Source: Hyphomonas oceanitis SCH89
GTDB taxonomy: Bacteria; Pseudomonadota; Alphaproteobacteria; Caulobacterales; Hyphomonadaceae
Reading direction: 5' to 3'
NCBI RefSeq assembly: GCF_000685295.1
Contig: NZ_ARYL01000005.1
Coordinates: 1-64,000, forward strand
Length of the DNA stretch: 64,000 nucleotides
Shown: one piece after another, positions 23,685-32,657 of the stretch
Position numbering within the stretch: position 1 is the first letter of the stretch
Layout of the letters: each line of letters starts with the position of its first letter
Notes under the pieces: generated by a model
What the model was told of the DNA's origin: nothing
What the model saw: the letters and a program-made list of their open reading frames with translations, nothing else
The model's database searches: none
Program-made: the position numbers and the translations under genes

Positions 23685-24248
23685 ATGCTGGGCATATATA
23701 TCCTGATCGGACTGGGCGTTATCGTGCTGGTCGCGGTCATCCTGATCTATAACGGACTGGTGCAGAAGCGGCAGATGGTGCGCAATGGCTGGGCCGATGT
23801 GGACGTTCAGCTGAAGCGGCGGGCGGACCTGATCCCGCGCTTGATCGAGACGGTGAGGGGCTATGCCGCGCACGAGAACACGCTGTTCCAGGAAGTGGTG
23901 GCGAAACGCGGCGCGGCGCTGGCGGCGGGCGATGACCCCGTGGCGCGCGGCACGGCCGAGTCGGCCCTGTCGCAACCCGTGGCGCGGCTGGTGGCCGTGG
24001 CTGAGGCCTATCCGGACCTCAAGGCGAACCAGAACTTTCTCGACCTTCAGAAAGAACTGGTCGACACCGAGAACAAGATCGAGATGGCGCGGCGCTTCTT
24101 CAATGGCGCGGTGCGCGAGCTGAACATTGCGGTGGAGAGTTTCCCCGCGAACCTGATGGCGGGACCGTTCGGCTTCCAGCAGAGCCCGTTCTTCGAGATC
24201 GAGACGGCCGACCGGGCGTTGCCGAACGTCAACTTCCGGGGCGCATGA
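23685..24248 (+). CDS. LemA family protein
   Basis: A 187-residue protein with an N-terminal membrane anchor (LGIYILIGLGVIVLVAVILIYNGLV) and the LemA core: NGWADVDVQLKRRADLIPRL, ETVRGYAAHENTLFQEV, AYPDLKANQNFLDLQKELVDTENKIEMARRFFNGAVRELN. It is membrane-attached with helical bundles outside or inside; the function is not established. Its stop overlaps the start of the DUF2207 gene as ATGA. LemA and DUF2207 genes are commonly paired. Confidence 0.93.
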   Translation: MLGIYILIGLGVIVLVAVILIYNGLVQKRQMVRNGWADVDVQLKRRADLIPRLIETVRGYAAHENTLFQEVVAKRGAALAAGDDPVARGTAESALSQPVARLVAVAEAYPDLKANQNFLDLQKELVDTENKIEMARRFFNGAVRELNIAVESFPANLMAGPFGFQQSPFFEIETADRALPNVNFRGA

Positions 24249-25957
24249 TGGGTATACGTCGCTTTCTTCTGGGCCTGATGGCCGCGCTGTTCGTACTAAC
24301 CGCCACGGCGGAGGAGCGGATCAACCGGTTTGATGTGGCGATCAATGTGGAACGCGACGGCGATATCGTGGTCAGCGAGACGCTCGACGTGACGGCGGAG
24401 GGCTACCAGATCCAGCGCGGGATATTCCGTCTGCTGCCGCGCTATTATGAAGATGAAGGCGCCAAGTTGCCCTTCGACTACAAGATATTGAGCGTGACGC
24501 GGGACGGGGTGCGCGAGCCCTATGAGACCTCGACCGACGGCAATGCGATGCAGCTGCGAATCGGGGATGCGAATACCTATCTCGAGAATGGTGAGCATAT
24601 TTACGAGATCCGCTACCGGGTGAAGAATCAGGTGCGTTATTTCGACGACATGGATGAATTCTACTGGAATGCCACAGGCAATTACTGGGACTTCCCGATT
24701 GATGTGGCCGACGTGACAATCACCTTTCCCGAAGGCGTTCAGGTGAAAGAACACGCGTCCTATACGGGTGCGGTGGGCGCCGCACATTCCGACTCTTCCT
24801 ATCGTGACGAAGGCAATGTGCAGCGGTTCACAACGACACGTCCCTTGCAGCCTGGCCAAGGCCTGACCGTCACTGTCGGCATTGAGAAAGGACTGATCGA
24901 CCCGCCTTCGAACGCGGACGAGACGCGGCGCTGGTGGCAACGCAATGGCGCGCTGGCGATCCTGATCGCGTCCCTGCTGGGTGTGTTCTGGTTTTCATGG
25001 CGCAACTTCAATCGCGTCGGGCGCGACCCTGTGAAGGGGCCGGTGTTTCCGCATTATGCGCCACCAGAAGGCTATTCACCGGCCGCCGTGCATTACATCT
25101 ACAATCGGGGCCTTTCGGGACACAAGGCGCTGATCGCCACACTGATGAACCTGGCCGTGAAGGGGCACCTCATCATCGATGCCGGCAAGGACAAGGTTAC
25201 GACACTGACGCGCACCGAAACCCGGCAGAAGTCCGCCACGCTGGCGGCGGAAGACCTGAATCTGGAGGCAGGCCTTTTCGGCGCACAAGCAACGCGGATG
25301 CTGGGCAAGGTGACTGATCCCGCCTTCCTCAAGACCTATACAAAATTCACATCGACGCTTGAGCGCAAATATGGCGACACGTATTTCCGCTGGAATATCG
25401 GCTACACTATCATCGCCATCCTGCTGAGCGGCGGGGCGATCACACTGGCCGTGTTGCAGGCGACGCAATGGTCGTGGTGGCATATGGGCCTGGTCATCGG
25501 CATTATCGCGCTGAATGGCTGGTTCATGTATCTGATGCCGGCGCCGACGAAACTCGGCCAGAATGTGCGCACCGAAATTGAAGGCTTCAAGCTGTATATG
25601 GAGACGGCCGAGAAGCTGCAGCTGAACGCTGTCGAGGTGGGGAGCGAAGCGCCGCCGCCGATGACGGCAGAGCGCTATGAGACCTTCCTGCCCTATGCGA
25701 TTGCGCTGGACGTGGAAAAGCCGTGGACGAAGCATTTCGAGAAACTGATGCCGGAAGCGGCGAAGGCCTATAATCCGGTCTGGACCAATATGGCCGCGAA
25801 CGGGTTCAGCGATGTGGGCCATATGACGAGCGGCATGGTCAGCTCGATCAGCTCGGGCGTTACGAGTTCAATGCCGCAAAGCTCAAGCTCGTCCGGCTCT
25901 GGCGGGGGCGGCTTCTCCGGTGGGGGCGGCGGTGGCGGTGGCGGCGGTGGCTGGTAG
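24245..25957 (+). CDS. DUF2207 domain membrane protein
   Basis: A 570-residue protein with a signal peptide (LLGLMAALFVLTATA), a long extracytoplasmic beta-rich DUF2207 domain (RINRFDVAINVERDGDIVVSETL... to about residue 220), a membrane segment at about 235 (ALAILIASLLGVFWFSW), a domain with HYIYNRGLSGHKALIATLMNLAVKGHL, two more membrane segments around 385-435, and a Gly/Ser-rich tail ending in an 11-Gly run and a final Trp. This tail is typical of the family. The function is unknown. It is translationally coupled to lemA. Confidence 0.92.
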   Translation: MMGIRRFLLGLMAALFVLTATAEERINRFDVAINVERDGDIVVSETLDVTAEGYQIQRGIFRLLPRYYEDEGAKLPFDYKILSVTRDGVREPYETSTDGNAMQLRIGDANTYLENGEHIYEIRYRVKNQVRYFDDMDEFYWNATGNYWDFPIDVADVTITFPEGVQVKEHASYTGAVGAAHSDSSYRDEGNVQRFTTTRPLQPGQGLTVTVGIEKGLIDPPSNADETRRWWQRNGALAILIASLLGVFWFSWRNFNRVGRDPVKGPVFPHYAPPEGYSPAAVHYIYNRGLSGHKALIATLMNLAVKGHLIIDAGKDKVTTLTRTETRQKSATLAAEDLNLEAGLFGAQATRMLGKVTDPAFLKTYTKFTSTLERKYGDTYFRWNIGYTIIAILLSGGAITLAVLQATQWSWWHMGLVIGIIALNGWFMYLMPAPTKLGQNVRTEIEGFKLYMETAEKLQLNAVEVGSEAPPPMTAERYETFLPYAIALDVEKPWTKHFEKLMPEAAKAYNPVWTNMAANGFSDVGHMTSGMVSSISSGVTSSMPQSSSSSGSGGGGFSGGGGGGGGGGGW

Positions 25958-25962
25958 CCGCC

Positions 25963-26850
25963 TCAGACGTTCGGGATAAGGCCTGAGTCTTCCGGATCGC
26001 CAACGATACGCACGAGCGCCTTGCGCAATTTGCCGAGGGCCTGATGCTCGATCTGGCGGACACGTTCCTTTGAGATACCAAGCTCGATGCCGAGCGCTTC
26101 CAGCGTAACGGACTCGTCGCAGAGGCGGCGCTGCAGGATGATATGGGTCTCGCGCTCGTTCAGCGCCTTCAGGGCATCGGCGATCCATTCCTTGCGGCGC
26201 GTGGAATCGTGGTCCGTCATGACCTGGTCTTCCGGAATGGCCGAACCGTCGACAATCAAATCCTGCCATTCGCCATCGCCATCGGCGACCATGGGGGCGT
26301 TCAGCGAGCGGTCGCTGGCCGACAGGCGCGAGGCCATGGATTCAACATCGCGGACCGGGACGCCGAGATGTTCGGAAATCCAGGACGTGTTCTCTTTGGT
26401 CATCACGCCATCGCCCGTGTCGTCGATCTGGGCGCGCAGGCGGCGGAGATTGAAGAAGAGGGATTTCTGGGCCGACGTTGTGCCGGTGCGCACGATGGAC
26501 CAGTTGCGCAGGACATAGTCCTGGATCGAGGAGCGGATCCACCAGCTGGCATAGGTGGAGAAGCGCACTTCGCGCGACGGCTCGAACCGGGCGGCGGCCA
26601 TCATCAGGCCGACATTGCCCTCCGACACAAGGTCGGACATGGGCAGGCCATAGTGACGGAAGCGCGTGGCCATCGAGATGACGAGACGCATATAGGCGGT
26701 GGTGAGTTCGTGGAGGGCGGCTTCATCTTCCTCATCGCGCCAGCGGCGGGCGAGGTCCAGCTCGTGCTGTTGCTCGAGCATGGGCGCCTTCATGGCGGTG
26801 CGGACAAAGGCTCGGTCGGCCGGTCCGTTGGAATCGTATGCGCTCGCCAT
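25963..26850 (-). CDS. rpoH: RNA polymerase sigma-32-type factor (RpoH-like)
   Basis: A 295-residue sigma-70-family protein. Region 2: DLVSEGNVGLMMAAARFEPSREVRFSTYASWWIRSSIQDYVLRNWS. The RpoH box appears as QKSLFFNLRR, which identifies the heat-shock group. Region 4: LNERETHIILQRRLCDESVTLEALGIELGISKERVRQIEHQALGKLRKAL. GGGAGAG precedes the ATG. It would direct RNA polymerase to heat-shock promoters. Many alphaproteobacteria carry more than one rpoH, so this may be one of two. It faces the DUF2207 gene tail to tail with only a few bases between. Confidence 0.92.
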   Translation of the reverse strand: MASAYDSNGPADRAFVRTAMKAPMLEQQHELDLARRWRDEEDEAALHELTTAYMRLVISMATRFRHYGLPMSDLVSEGNVGLMMAAARFEPSREVRFSTYASWWIRSSIQDYVLRNWSIVRTGTTSAQKSLFFNLRRLRAQIDDTGDGVMTKENTSWISEHLGVPVRDVESMASRLSASDRSLNAPMVADGDGEWQDLIVDGSAIPEDQVMTDHDSTRRKEWIADALKALNERETHIILQRRLCDESVTLEALGIELGISKERVRQIEHQALGKLRKALVRIVGDPEDSGLIPNV

Positions 26851-27026
26851 GGTTCAGACTCTCCCGAAATGATCCGGACAATTCCGATACCTTTGCTTTA
26901 CGCATCGGCGCTGCGATCGGATCAGCGGGCCTTGATATTTTCACGGGCGGCGGCCCGCTTGACCCTGACGGGCCGCCGGGCGTAGGCTTCCTATGAGAAC
27001 AATAGCGGAACGAATAATCTCGGCGC

Positions 27027-27512
27027 ATGGCGGACGGACAGAACCTGACGAGTGAAATACCCCTGCCGAATTCGCGGGCGGGCGAGATTGCGCGTGGCAC
27101 GCTGCGCCTTCTGGCGGGGCTCGGCTATTACGGGGTGACGGAGATGACGCTGGCGAACAATCGCCGGGCGGACATTGCCGCCGTAAGCCAGGCGGGCGAG
27201 ATTGCCATTGTGGAGATCAAGTCGTCCGTCGCCGATTTCCGGTCTGATGCCAAATGGCAGGACTATATGCCCTTTTGTGACCGGTTCTATTTTGCCGTGA
27301 TGGCGGATTTTCCGCAGGACCTGATCCCGGAAGACGTGGGCCTGATCGTGGCCGATGGTTTTGGCGGGGCGGTGATCCGCGAGGCGCCGGTGGCCAAGCT
27401 GGCAGGGGCAAGGCGCAAGGCCGTGACGCTGAAATTCGCCCGGCTGGCGGCGTGCCGGTTGCAGATGGTCAATGATGCGGGCTGGACGGACCGCCAAGTC
27501 TCGCTTACCTGA
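27027..27512 (+). CDS. mmcB: MmcB family DNA repair protein
   Basis: A 161-residue protein with the PD-(D/E)XK-like core of MmcB: NNRRADIAAVSQAGEIAIVEIKSSVADFRSDAKWQDY, in which D...E-x-K is visible, and CDRFYFAVMADFPQDLIPEDVGLIVADGFGG. MmcB was described in Caulobacter as a damage-inducible protein involved in repair of crosslinks. It is divergent from rpoH. The next gene starts nine bases after its stop, so the two probably share a transcript. Confidence 0.9.
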   Translation: MADGQNLTSEIPLPNSRAGEIARGTLRLLAGLGYYGVTEMTLANNRRADIAAVSQAGEIAIVEIKSSVADFRSDAKWQDYMPFCDRFYFAVMADFPQDLIPEDVGLIVADGFGGAVIREAPVAKLAGARRKAVTLKFARLAACRLQMVNDAGWTDRQVSLT

Positions 27513-27520
27513 CGCCGCTC

Positions 27521-27967
27521 ATGAGCCACGCCTATCCCCTTGCCCGCAATGTGACCGAAGCCCTGGACCCGGCGGCCCGTGGCGCGCGTACACGCGTCGA
27601 AGCCGAAAAGCTGGCGGGCGGACTGGTCGTGGAATCCCTGCACACCGAATGGATGAGCGTGAGCGAGGAAGAGGCCGCGGCAAAGATGGCCGGGACGGCG
27701 GACGGCCTGACGCATGGCTTCCTGCAGCGCTATGAAGACGACAAGGGCGCGCCGGTTCTGGCGGTGAGCTATTGGCGTCTGGTTGATCCGGCGACGGCGA
27801 AGAAGGCCGCGAAACCGAAAAAGCCTGCGCCGGCGCCAGAGCCAAAGGCCGACGAAACCGACCATACCGATGATCTCTATTTCCGCTCCGGACGGACCAA
27901 GCCCGGTCGCCGGAAGCGCTTTGTCGACCCGAACCAGCTGGACCTGTTCGAGTCGAACGAGGGCTGA
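27521..27967 (+). CDS. Hypothetical protein following mmcB, 148 aa
   Basis: A 148-residue protein with no recognised domain. The N-terminal 85 residues look folded (GLVVESLHTEWMSVSEEEAAAKM, VLAVSYWRLVDPATAKK). Then comes a Lys/Pro/Ala-rich linker, and a C-terminal basic-acidic tail DDLYFRSGRTKPGRRKRFVD ending DLFESNEG. It is probably cotranscribed with mmcB. Confidence 0.7.
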   Translation: MSHAYPLARNVTEALDPAARGARTRVEAEKLAGGLVVESLHTEWMSVSEEEAAAKMAGTADGLTHGFLQRYEDDKGAPVLAVSYWRLVDPATAKKAAKPKKPAPAPEPKADETDHTDDLYFRSGRTKPGRRKRFVDPNQLDLFESNEG

Positions 27968-28042
27968 CATTCCCGCCTGCACGTGCGGCGCCCGGTGAGG
28001 CGCTGTGGGGTGGGGGCTGGATTTTCAGGATGTGAGCGGGGG

Positions 28043-28420
28043 TCAGGTGTCCGGGATGGGGGCTTCAGTTTTCGCAAAGCGCCGTCTCCCCAGCGTATGC
28101 TGGGGCCCAGAGAGACCAAGACCCGATCCTGCGGCACTGGATCCCAGCGTGCGCTGGGAAAGCGGGACGAAAGGGGGAAGGGGTTCACTCAACGCGAGCG
28201 CCAGCCTGGCCGAGACGGGCGCTTTGATGACGCCGGGTCGCGGCGCTCGGGGATCGTCGCCGATTGCGCGGATATGGATATTGCCTCGGCGATCGGTGTC
28301 GATCAGCAGGGCGCGGCCCGTTTCGATGCGCCATCGGGTAATGATCCGCAGCTGCCACCAGAGCCAGGGCCAGTAGAGCACCATAACGTGCCGGTAGAGG
28401 GAGATGTATTCAGGCTCCAT
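28043..28420 (-). CDS. Small Trp-rich hypothetical protein with a repeat-derived C-terminus
   Basis: About 125 residues from the ATG at 28420. The first 60 residues look genuine: EYISLYRHVMVLYWPWLWWQ followed by a GNIHIRAIGDDPRAP element, resembling small alphaproteobacterial proteins I have seen with a YWPWLW motif (from memory). The last 50 residues are encoded by the two-hairpin dispersed repeat at 28088-28159, so the original stop was probably lost when the repeat arrived. It has no signal peptide; the aromatic stretch may be a membrane-associated helix. Confidence 0.5.
   Translation of the reverse strand: MEPEYISLYRHVMVLYWPWLWWQLRIITRWRIETGRALLIDTDRRGNIHIRAIGDDPRAPRPGVIKAPVSARLALALSEPLPPFVPLSQRTLGSSAAGSGLGLSGPQHTLGRRRFAKTEAPIPDT
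28088..28159. repeat. Two-hairpin palindromic dispersed repeat
   Basis: CCCCAGC-GTAT-GCTGGGG at 28088-28105 and TCCCAGC-GTGC-GCTGGGA at 28142-28159 are separated by 36 bases. This pair of CCCAGC/GCTGGG hairpins is a common type of interspersed palindromic unit in alphaproteobacterial genomes. The copy overlaps the C-terminal coding part of the small Trp-rich protein gene. Confidence 0.65.
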
Positions 28421-28570
28421 GGCGGGGATTATAGGCCCGTCCCGGCAGGGGGCGGACAAGACGCGCGGGATCGCCCGCAGGGATTGGGCGCAGGGAGGGG
28501 AAAACCGCCCGTCTGCGCCTGCCTCATGGTGAAGGCTTGCGCCGGGCGCCTAATCGGGGTGGGGTGGCGC

Positions 28571-29806
28571 ATGGATATTGCCCCTGCCCCCGCCGATACA
28601 CTGCCCCCTCCCCCACCGAAATATCTCAGCAATCGCGAGCTTTATGTTCTGGCGGGCGCGACGGCGGTGGTGATTGCCAATGCCTATTATATCCACCCGA
28701 TCATCTCGCTGGTGGCGGATGGATTTGGCGTCAGCCATGCGATGATCGGCATGGTGCCAGCCTTCAACCAGATCGCGCTGGCACTGGGCATTCTGTTGCT
28801 GCTGCCGCTGGGCGACTGGTTCAGCAATCGGCGGCTTGTGTCTGTGCTGGTGGCGGCGCAGTGCGCCTCGGTGGGCGTGATGGCCTTTGCGCCGCATTAT
28901 GGCCTGTTCGTGCTGGGCTCGACCGTGCTCGGCTTCTTCACCATCGCGCCCTACCTGCTGCCGGCCTATGTGTCGAAGCGCGTTGCGCCGGGCGACCTGG
29001 GCCGGGCGACGGGCATTATCACGACGGGCATTGTGGGTGGCATTCTTGTGGCGCGCGCGGGGGCGGGCGTGGTGGCGGAATATTTCGGCTGGCGCACGGT
29101 CTATTTCATTGCCGCAAGCCTCATGCTGGCCGTGACCTTCCTGTTGCCGCGCATCATGGAACCGCGTGAGGCGGGCAATGATCGCCAGGCCGGGCAGAAT
29201 TATTGGCGGCTCATCCTCTCGATTGGCGGGATCGTGCGGGACTTCCCGGAAATTCTGCTGTCGGGCGCGATACAGGCGCTCGGCTTTGGCGTGTTCCTCG
29301 CGGTGTGGATGGGGATCGGCCTACACCTGACCAGCCCGGAAATGGGCTATGGCGTGGATGTTGTGGGCTATCTGGCCGTGCTGGGCGTGGTGAACCTCTA
29401 TACGACACCCCGCTTTGGCGCCTGGTCTGACAAGGTGGGGCCACGGCGGGCGCGCGTTGTGCTGGCGGCAACACAGTTACTGGGCGTGTCGATGCTGTTC
29501 TTCGTCGGCAGCAGTCTGTGGCTGTTGATGATCCCGATCGTGATGATGAATGTCGGCGGGCCTGCGCTGGACGTGTGCAACCGGATGACGTTCCTGAACC
29601 GGGCGCCCGACATCCGCACCCGTTTGATGACCGTTTATATCGTCATCATGTTCCTCGGTGGCGGCGCCGGAAGCTGGGCCGGGACGGCGGTGTATGATGC
29701 GGCTGGCTGGCATGGCACGGCGCTGCTGGCGCTCGCCATGTCGGTGACCATGTTCGGTCTTTGCCTGTGGAGCTTCCGATGGAAGGACAAGGAGACCGCC
29801 GCGTGA
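28571..29806 (+). CDS. MFS transporter
   Basis: About 411 residues from the ATG at 28571. A Pro-rich N-terminal leader is followed by about 12 hydrophobic segments. MFS signatures: LGDWFSNRRLVSVLV (loop 2-3), AYVSKRVAPGDLGRATGIITTGIVGGILVAR (TM5 region) and GAWSDKVGPRRARVV (loop 8-9). The pattern suits the DHA1-type efflux group, with the substrate unknown. It overlaps the following kinase gene as GTGA, so the two are coupled. Confidence 0.88.
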   Translation: MDIAPAPADTLPPPPPKYLSNRELYVLAGATAVVIANAYYIHPIISLVADGFGVSHAMIGMVPAFNQIALALGILLLLPLGDWFSNRRLVSVLVAAQCASVGVMAFAPHYGLFVLGSTVLGFFTIAPYLLPAYVSKRVAPGDLGRATGIITTGIVGGILVARAGAGVVAEYFGWRTVYFIAASLMLAVTFLLPRIMEPREAGNDRQAGQNYWRLILSIGGIVRDFPEILLSGAIQALGFGVFLAVWMGIGLHLTSPEMGYGVDVVGYLAVLGVVNLYTTPRFGAWSDKVGPRRARVVLAATQLLGVSMLFFVGSSLWLLMIPIVMMNVGGPALDVCNRMTFLNRAPDIRTRLMTVYIVIMFLGGGAGSWAGTAVYDAAGWHGTALLALAMSVTMFGLCLWSFRWKDKETAA

Positions 29807-30588
29807 CGCCGCTGGCCGAGGCGCTGCTGGCGCTGGCGACTGGCGAAATGGCGCGCGGGGCGCGGGTGATCTTTGTGTCCGGGCCGCAGGGCGTGGGCAA
29901 GTCGACGGCGATGGCGGCGCTGACGGAGGCCATACCGGGATCGGTGGTGCTGGGGCTGGATGACTTCTACCTGACGCGCGGCGAGCGCCTGGCGCTGGCG
30001 CGGGACGTTCACCCCTTGTTTGGAACGCGCGGGCCACCGGGCACGCATGATGTGGCGCTGCTGATGGAGACAATCGCGCTCTTCAAGGCGTCGGGCGCGG
30101 ATGAGCGGATTGCCGTGCCTGCGTTTGACAAGGCGGCCGATGAGCGACGGCCTGAGGCGGAGTGGCCGGTGCTGGCGGGGGCGCCGCGCGTGATTTTCGT
30201 GGAAGGCTGGATGATGGGCGTCGCGGCGGACCTGTCAGCGCCTGCGGGGCCGCCGCTGAATGCGGTGGAGGCGGAGGATGTGGACGGTGCGTGGCGCACG
30301 TATCAGGAGCCGCAGCTCGCCGGGCCCTATCAGCGCCTCTGGAACATGGCCGACGCGTTTCTCTATATCGACGCGCCGGGCTTTGACGTGGTGAAGGACT
30401 GGCGCATGCAGCAGGAGGAGACGACGCGGGGCGTCGCGCCGGGCGGCTTGGCGCCTGAGCGGCAGGCATGGGTTTCCCGCTTCATCCTGCACTACCAGCG
30501 CCTGACGGAACGCCTGCTGGCCGGCGCGCGGCGGCCGGGCCAGTCAGTGGCGGTGGATCGGTTTCGGCAGCCGCAGTTGCGGAACTAG
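29803..30588 (+). CDS. D-glycerate 3-kinase-like P-loop kinase
   Basis: About 261 residues from a GTG at 29803, which overlaps the MFS stop and has AAGGAG eight bases upstream; earlier in-frame starts lie inside the MFS gene. Walker A: VSGPQGVGKSTAMAAL. Next come LGLDDFYLTRGERLALARDVHPLFGTRGPPGTHD, VIFVEGWMMGV, and a C-terminal FILHYQRLTERLL. This is the pattern of the GlyK/Tda10 family, which phosphorylates glycerate or is poorly characterised. It is cytosolic and probably cotranscribed with the transporter. It converges on transketolase, overlapping its 3' end by four bases. Confidence 0.82.
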   Translation: MTPLAEALLALATGEMARGARVIFVSGPQGVGKSTAMAALTEAIPGSVVLGLDDFYLTRGERLALARDVHPLFGTRGPPGTHDVALLMETIALFKASGADERIAVPAFDKAADERRPEAEWPVLAGAPRVIFVEGWMMGVAADLSAPAGPPLNAVEAEDVDGAWRTYQEPQLAGPYQRLWNMADAFLYIDAPGFDVVKDWRMQQEETTRGVAPGGLAPERQAWVSRFILHYQRLTERLLAGARRPGQSVAVDRFRQPQLRN

Positions 30589-32555
30589 ACCCGCGCCTTG
30601 ACGGCTTCTGCGACAGCTTCGGCGGTGATGCCGAAGTGTTTGTAGAGGTCCTTGGCAGGGCCGCTGGCGCCGAAACCGTCCATGCCGACGAAGCCGCCAG
30701 TGTGGCCGATCCAGCGATCCCAGCCGAAGCGGACACCGGCCTCGACGGCCACTTTCGGCGTGTCGCCGCCCAGCGTGTCGGACTGGTATTTCGCGTCCTG
30801 TGCTTCGAAGAGCTCCATGCAGGGCATCGAGACGACGCGCGTTTTCACGCCGTCTTTCGCAAGCTGTTCCTGCGCGGCGAGGGCGATTTCGACTTCCGAG
30901 CCCGTGGCGATGATGACGGCCTGCGCCTTGCCCTTGCAGTCTGACAGGACATAGCCGCCCTTGGCGCAGAGGTTTTCCTCTGTGTGCGTCGTGCGGGCAG
31001 GCTTGAGGCCTTGGCGTGTTAGGGCGAGCGTGGACGGGCCTTCGGCATTCTCCAGCGCGAGTTCCCAGCACTCGGCGGTCTCGACACCGTCCGCCGGGCG
31101 GAAGGCATGCATGTTCGGCATGGCGCGAAGGCTGGCGACATGTTCGACCGGCTGGTGCGTCGGGCCGTCTTCGCCGAGGCCGATGGAGTCATGCGTCATG
31201 ACGTGGATGACGCGTGTGCCCATCAGGGCGCCGAGGCGGATGGCCGGGCGGCTGTAATCAGCGAAGACGAGGAACGTGCCCGAGTAAGGGATGATGCCGC
31301 CGTGCAGCGACATGCCATTCATCGCGGCGGCCATGCCATGCTCGCGCACGCCATAGTGGATGTAGCGACCGCCCCAATTGGTGGGCGTCAGCGCAGGCGT
31401 GTGCGAGGTAAGCGTATTGTTCGAACCGGTGAGATCGGCCGAGCCGCCAATCATTTCCGGCACGAGACCGGTGATGACTTCGAGCGCGTCGCCGCTCCAC
31501 TGGCGGGTGGCTTTCGATTGGCCGCCGTCGACAACGGCCTTCTTGTGCTTGACCAGCGCCTTGCCGAGATTCTTGGGCAGGCGGCCAGCAATCGCAGCGT
31601 TGAACTCGCCCTTTTTCGGGGAGGCTGCGAGGCGTTTCTTCCAGGCAGCGCGATCATCCTTGCTGCGCTGGCCGGCTTTTTTCCAGGCATCTTCGATGGC
31701 GGCAGGCACTTCGAACGGCGCGTGGGGCCATTTCAGGCTTTCACGGATGCCGGCGATTTCGTCGGCGCCATAGGGGCCGCCATGGGCCTTGCCGGTGCCG
31801 GCAAGCTTTGGCGCGCCGAAGCCGATGATCGTCTTGACCGCAAGGAAGACCGGCTTCTTCTGTGTCTGGGCCCATTTGAGGGCGGCGGTGACGTCTTTTT
31901 CGTCATGGCCATCAACCTTGCGCGTGACCCAGCCGGAGGCTTCGAAACGGGCGCACTGGTCTGTATTGTCCGAGAGGCCGACGGCGCCGTCGATGGTGAC
32001 ATGGTTGTCGTCGAAAAGGACGATGAGGCGGTTGAGATTCAGGTGGCCGGCCAGCGTGATGGCTTCCTGGGAGACGCCTTCCATGAGGCAGCCGTCGCCT
32101 GCGATGACATAGGTCTTGTGATCAACAAGGTCGTCGCCGAACCGCGCATTGAGGTGGCGCTCAGCGATGGCCATGCCGACAGCGGTGGCGATGCCCTGGC
32201 CGAGCGGGCCGGTGGTCGTCTCGACGCCTTCGGTGACGAAATTCTCCGGGTGGCCCGGCGTGTTGGAGCCGACCTGGCGGAAATTGCGGATATCGTCGCG
32301 GCTGACCGACTTGTAGCCGGTGAGGTGGAGCAGCGAATAGATGAGCATCGAGCCGTGACCGGCGGAGAGCACGAAGCGGTCACGGTCGGCCCATTTCGGG
32401 TCTGTCGGGTCATATTTCAGGAATTTGCGGAACAGGACCGTCGCCGCATCGGCCATGCCCAGCGGCAGGCCAACGTGGCCAGACTTGGCCGCTTCTACTG
32501 CATCCATCGACAGGGCGCGGACGGCATTTGCCATATCCCGGTTCGTAACAGCCAT
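30585..32555 (-). CDS. tkt: Transketolase
   Basis: About 656 residues from the ATG at 32555, with GGAGATAG upstream. ThDP-binding features: AGDGCLMEGVSQEAITLAGH with DDNHVTIDG; the catalytic Glu in GLGEDGPTHQPVEHVASLRA; and the C-terminal GSEVEIALAAQEQL. It transfers two-carbon units in the pentose phosphate pathway. Oddity: the N-terminal motif reads SGHVGLPLGMADAATVLF rather than the usual GHPGMPMG; the ThDP-contacting His is kept. It is complete and in the core region. Confidence 0.96.
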   Translation of the reverse strand: MAVTNRDMANAVRALSMDAVEAAKSGHVGLPLGMADAATVLFRKFLKYDPTDPKWADRDRFVLSAGHGSMLIYSLLHLTGYKSVSRDDIRNFRQVGSNTPGHPENFVTEGVETTTGPLGQGIATAVGMAIAERHLNARFGDDLVDHKTYVIAGDGCLMEGVSQEAITLAGHLNLNRLIVLFDDNHVTIDGAVGLSDNTDQCARFEASGWVTRKVDGHDEKDVTAALKWAQTQKKPVFLAVKTIIGFGAPKLAGTGKAHGGPYGADEIAGIRESLKWPHAPFEVPAAIEDAWKKAGQRSKDDRAAWKKRLAASPKKGEFNAAIAGRLPKNLGKALVKHKKAVVDGGQSKATRQWSGDALEVITGLVPEMIGGSADLTGSNNTLTSHTPALTPTNWGGRYIHYGVREHGMAAAMNGMSLHGGIIPYSGTFLVFADYSRPAIRLGALMGTRVIHVMTHDSIGLGEDGPTHQPVEHVASLRAMPNMHAFRPADGVETAECWELALENAEGPSTLALTRQGLKPARTTHTEENLCAKGGYVLSDCKGKAQAVIIATGSEVEIALAAQEQLAKDGVKTRVVSMPCMELFEAQDAKYQSDTLGGDTPKVAVEAGVRFGWDRWIGHTGGFVGMDGFGASGPAKDLYKHFGITAEAVAEAVKARV

Positions 32556-32657
32556 TCTGCTATCTCCAAAAAAATCTTCGCGTGTCGTAGGCCAGACTCC
32601 CGCCCCAACGTCAAGCCGCTTGGCGGATGGCAGCAATGCCGTTACTTCATTGAGGAA

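Noticed and set aside
26949-26977. GGCGGCCCG/CGGGCCGCC hairpin between rpoH and mmcB
   Set aside because: A perfect 9-bp stem, but it lies in a divergent promoter region with no T-run; likely chance in GC-rich sequence, so not listed as a terminator.
31107-32657. Long rightward frame running into the DUF4164 gene
   Set aside because: It is antisense to transketolase; only the last 100 codons (from 32658) resemble a real protein.
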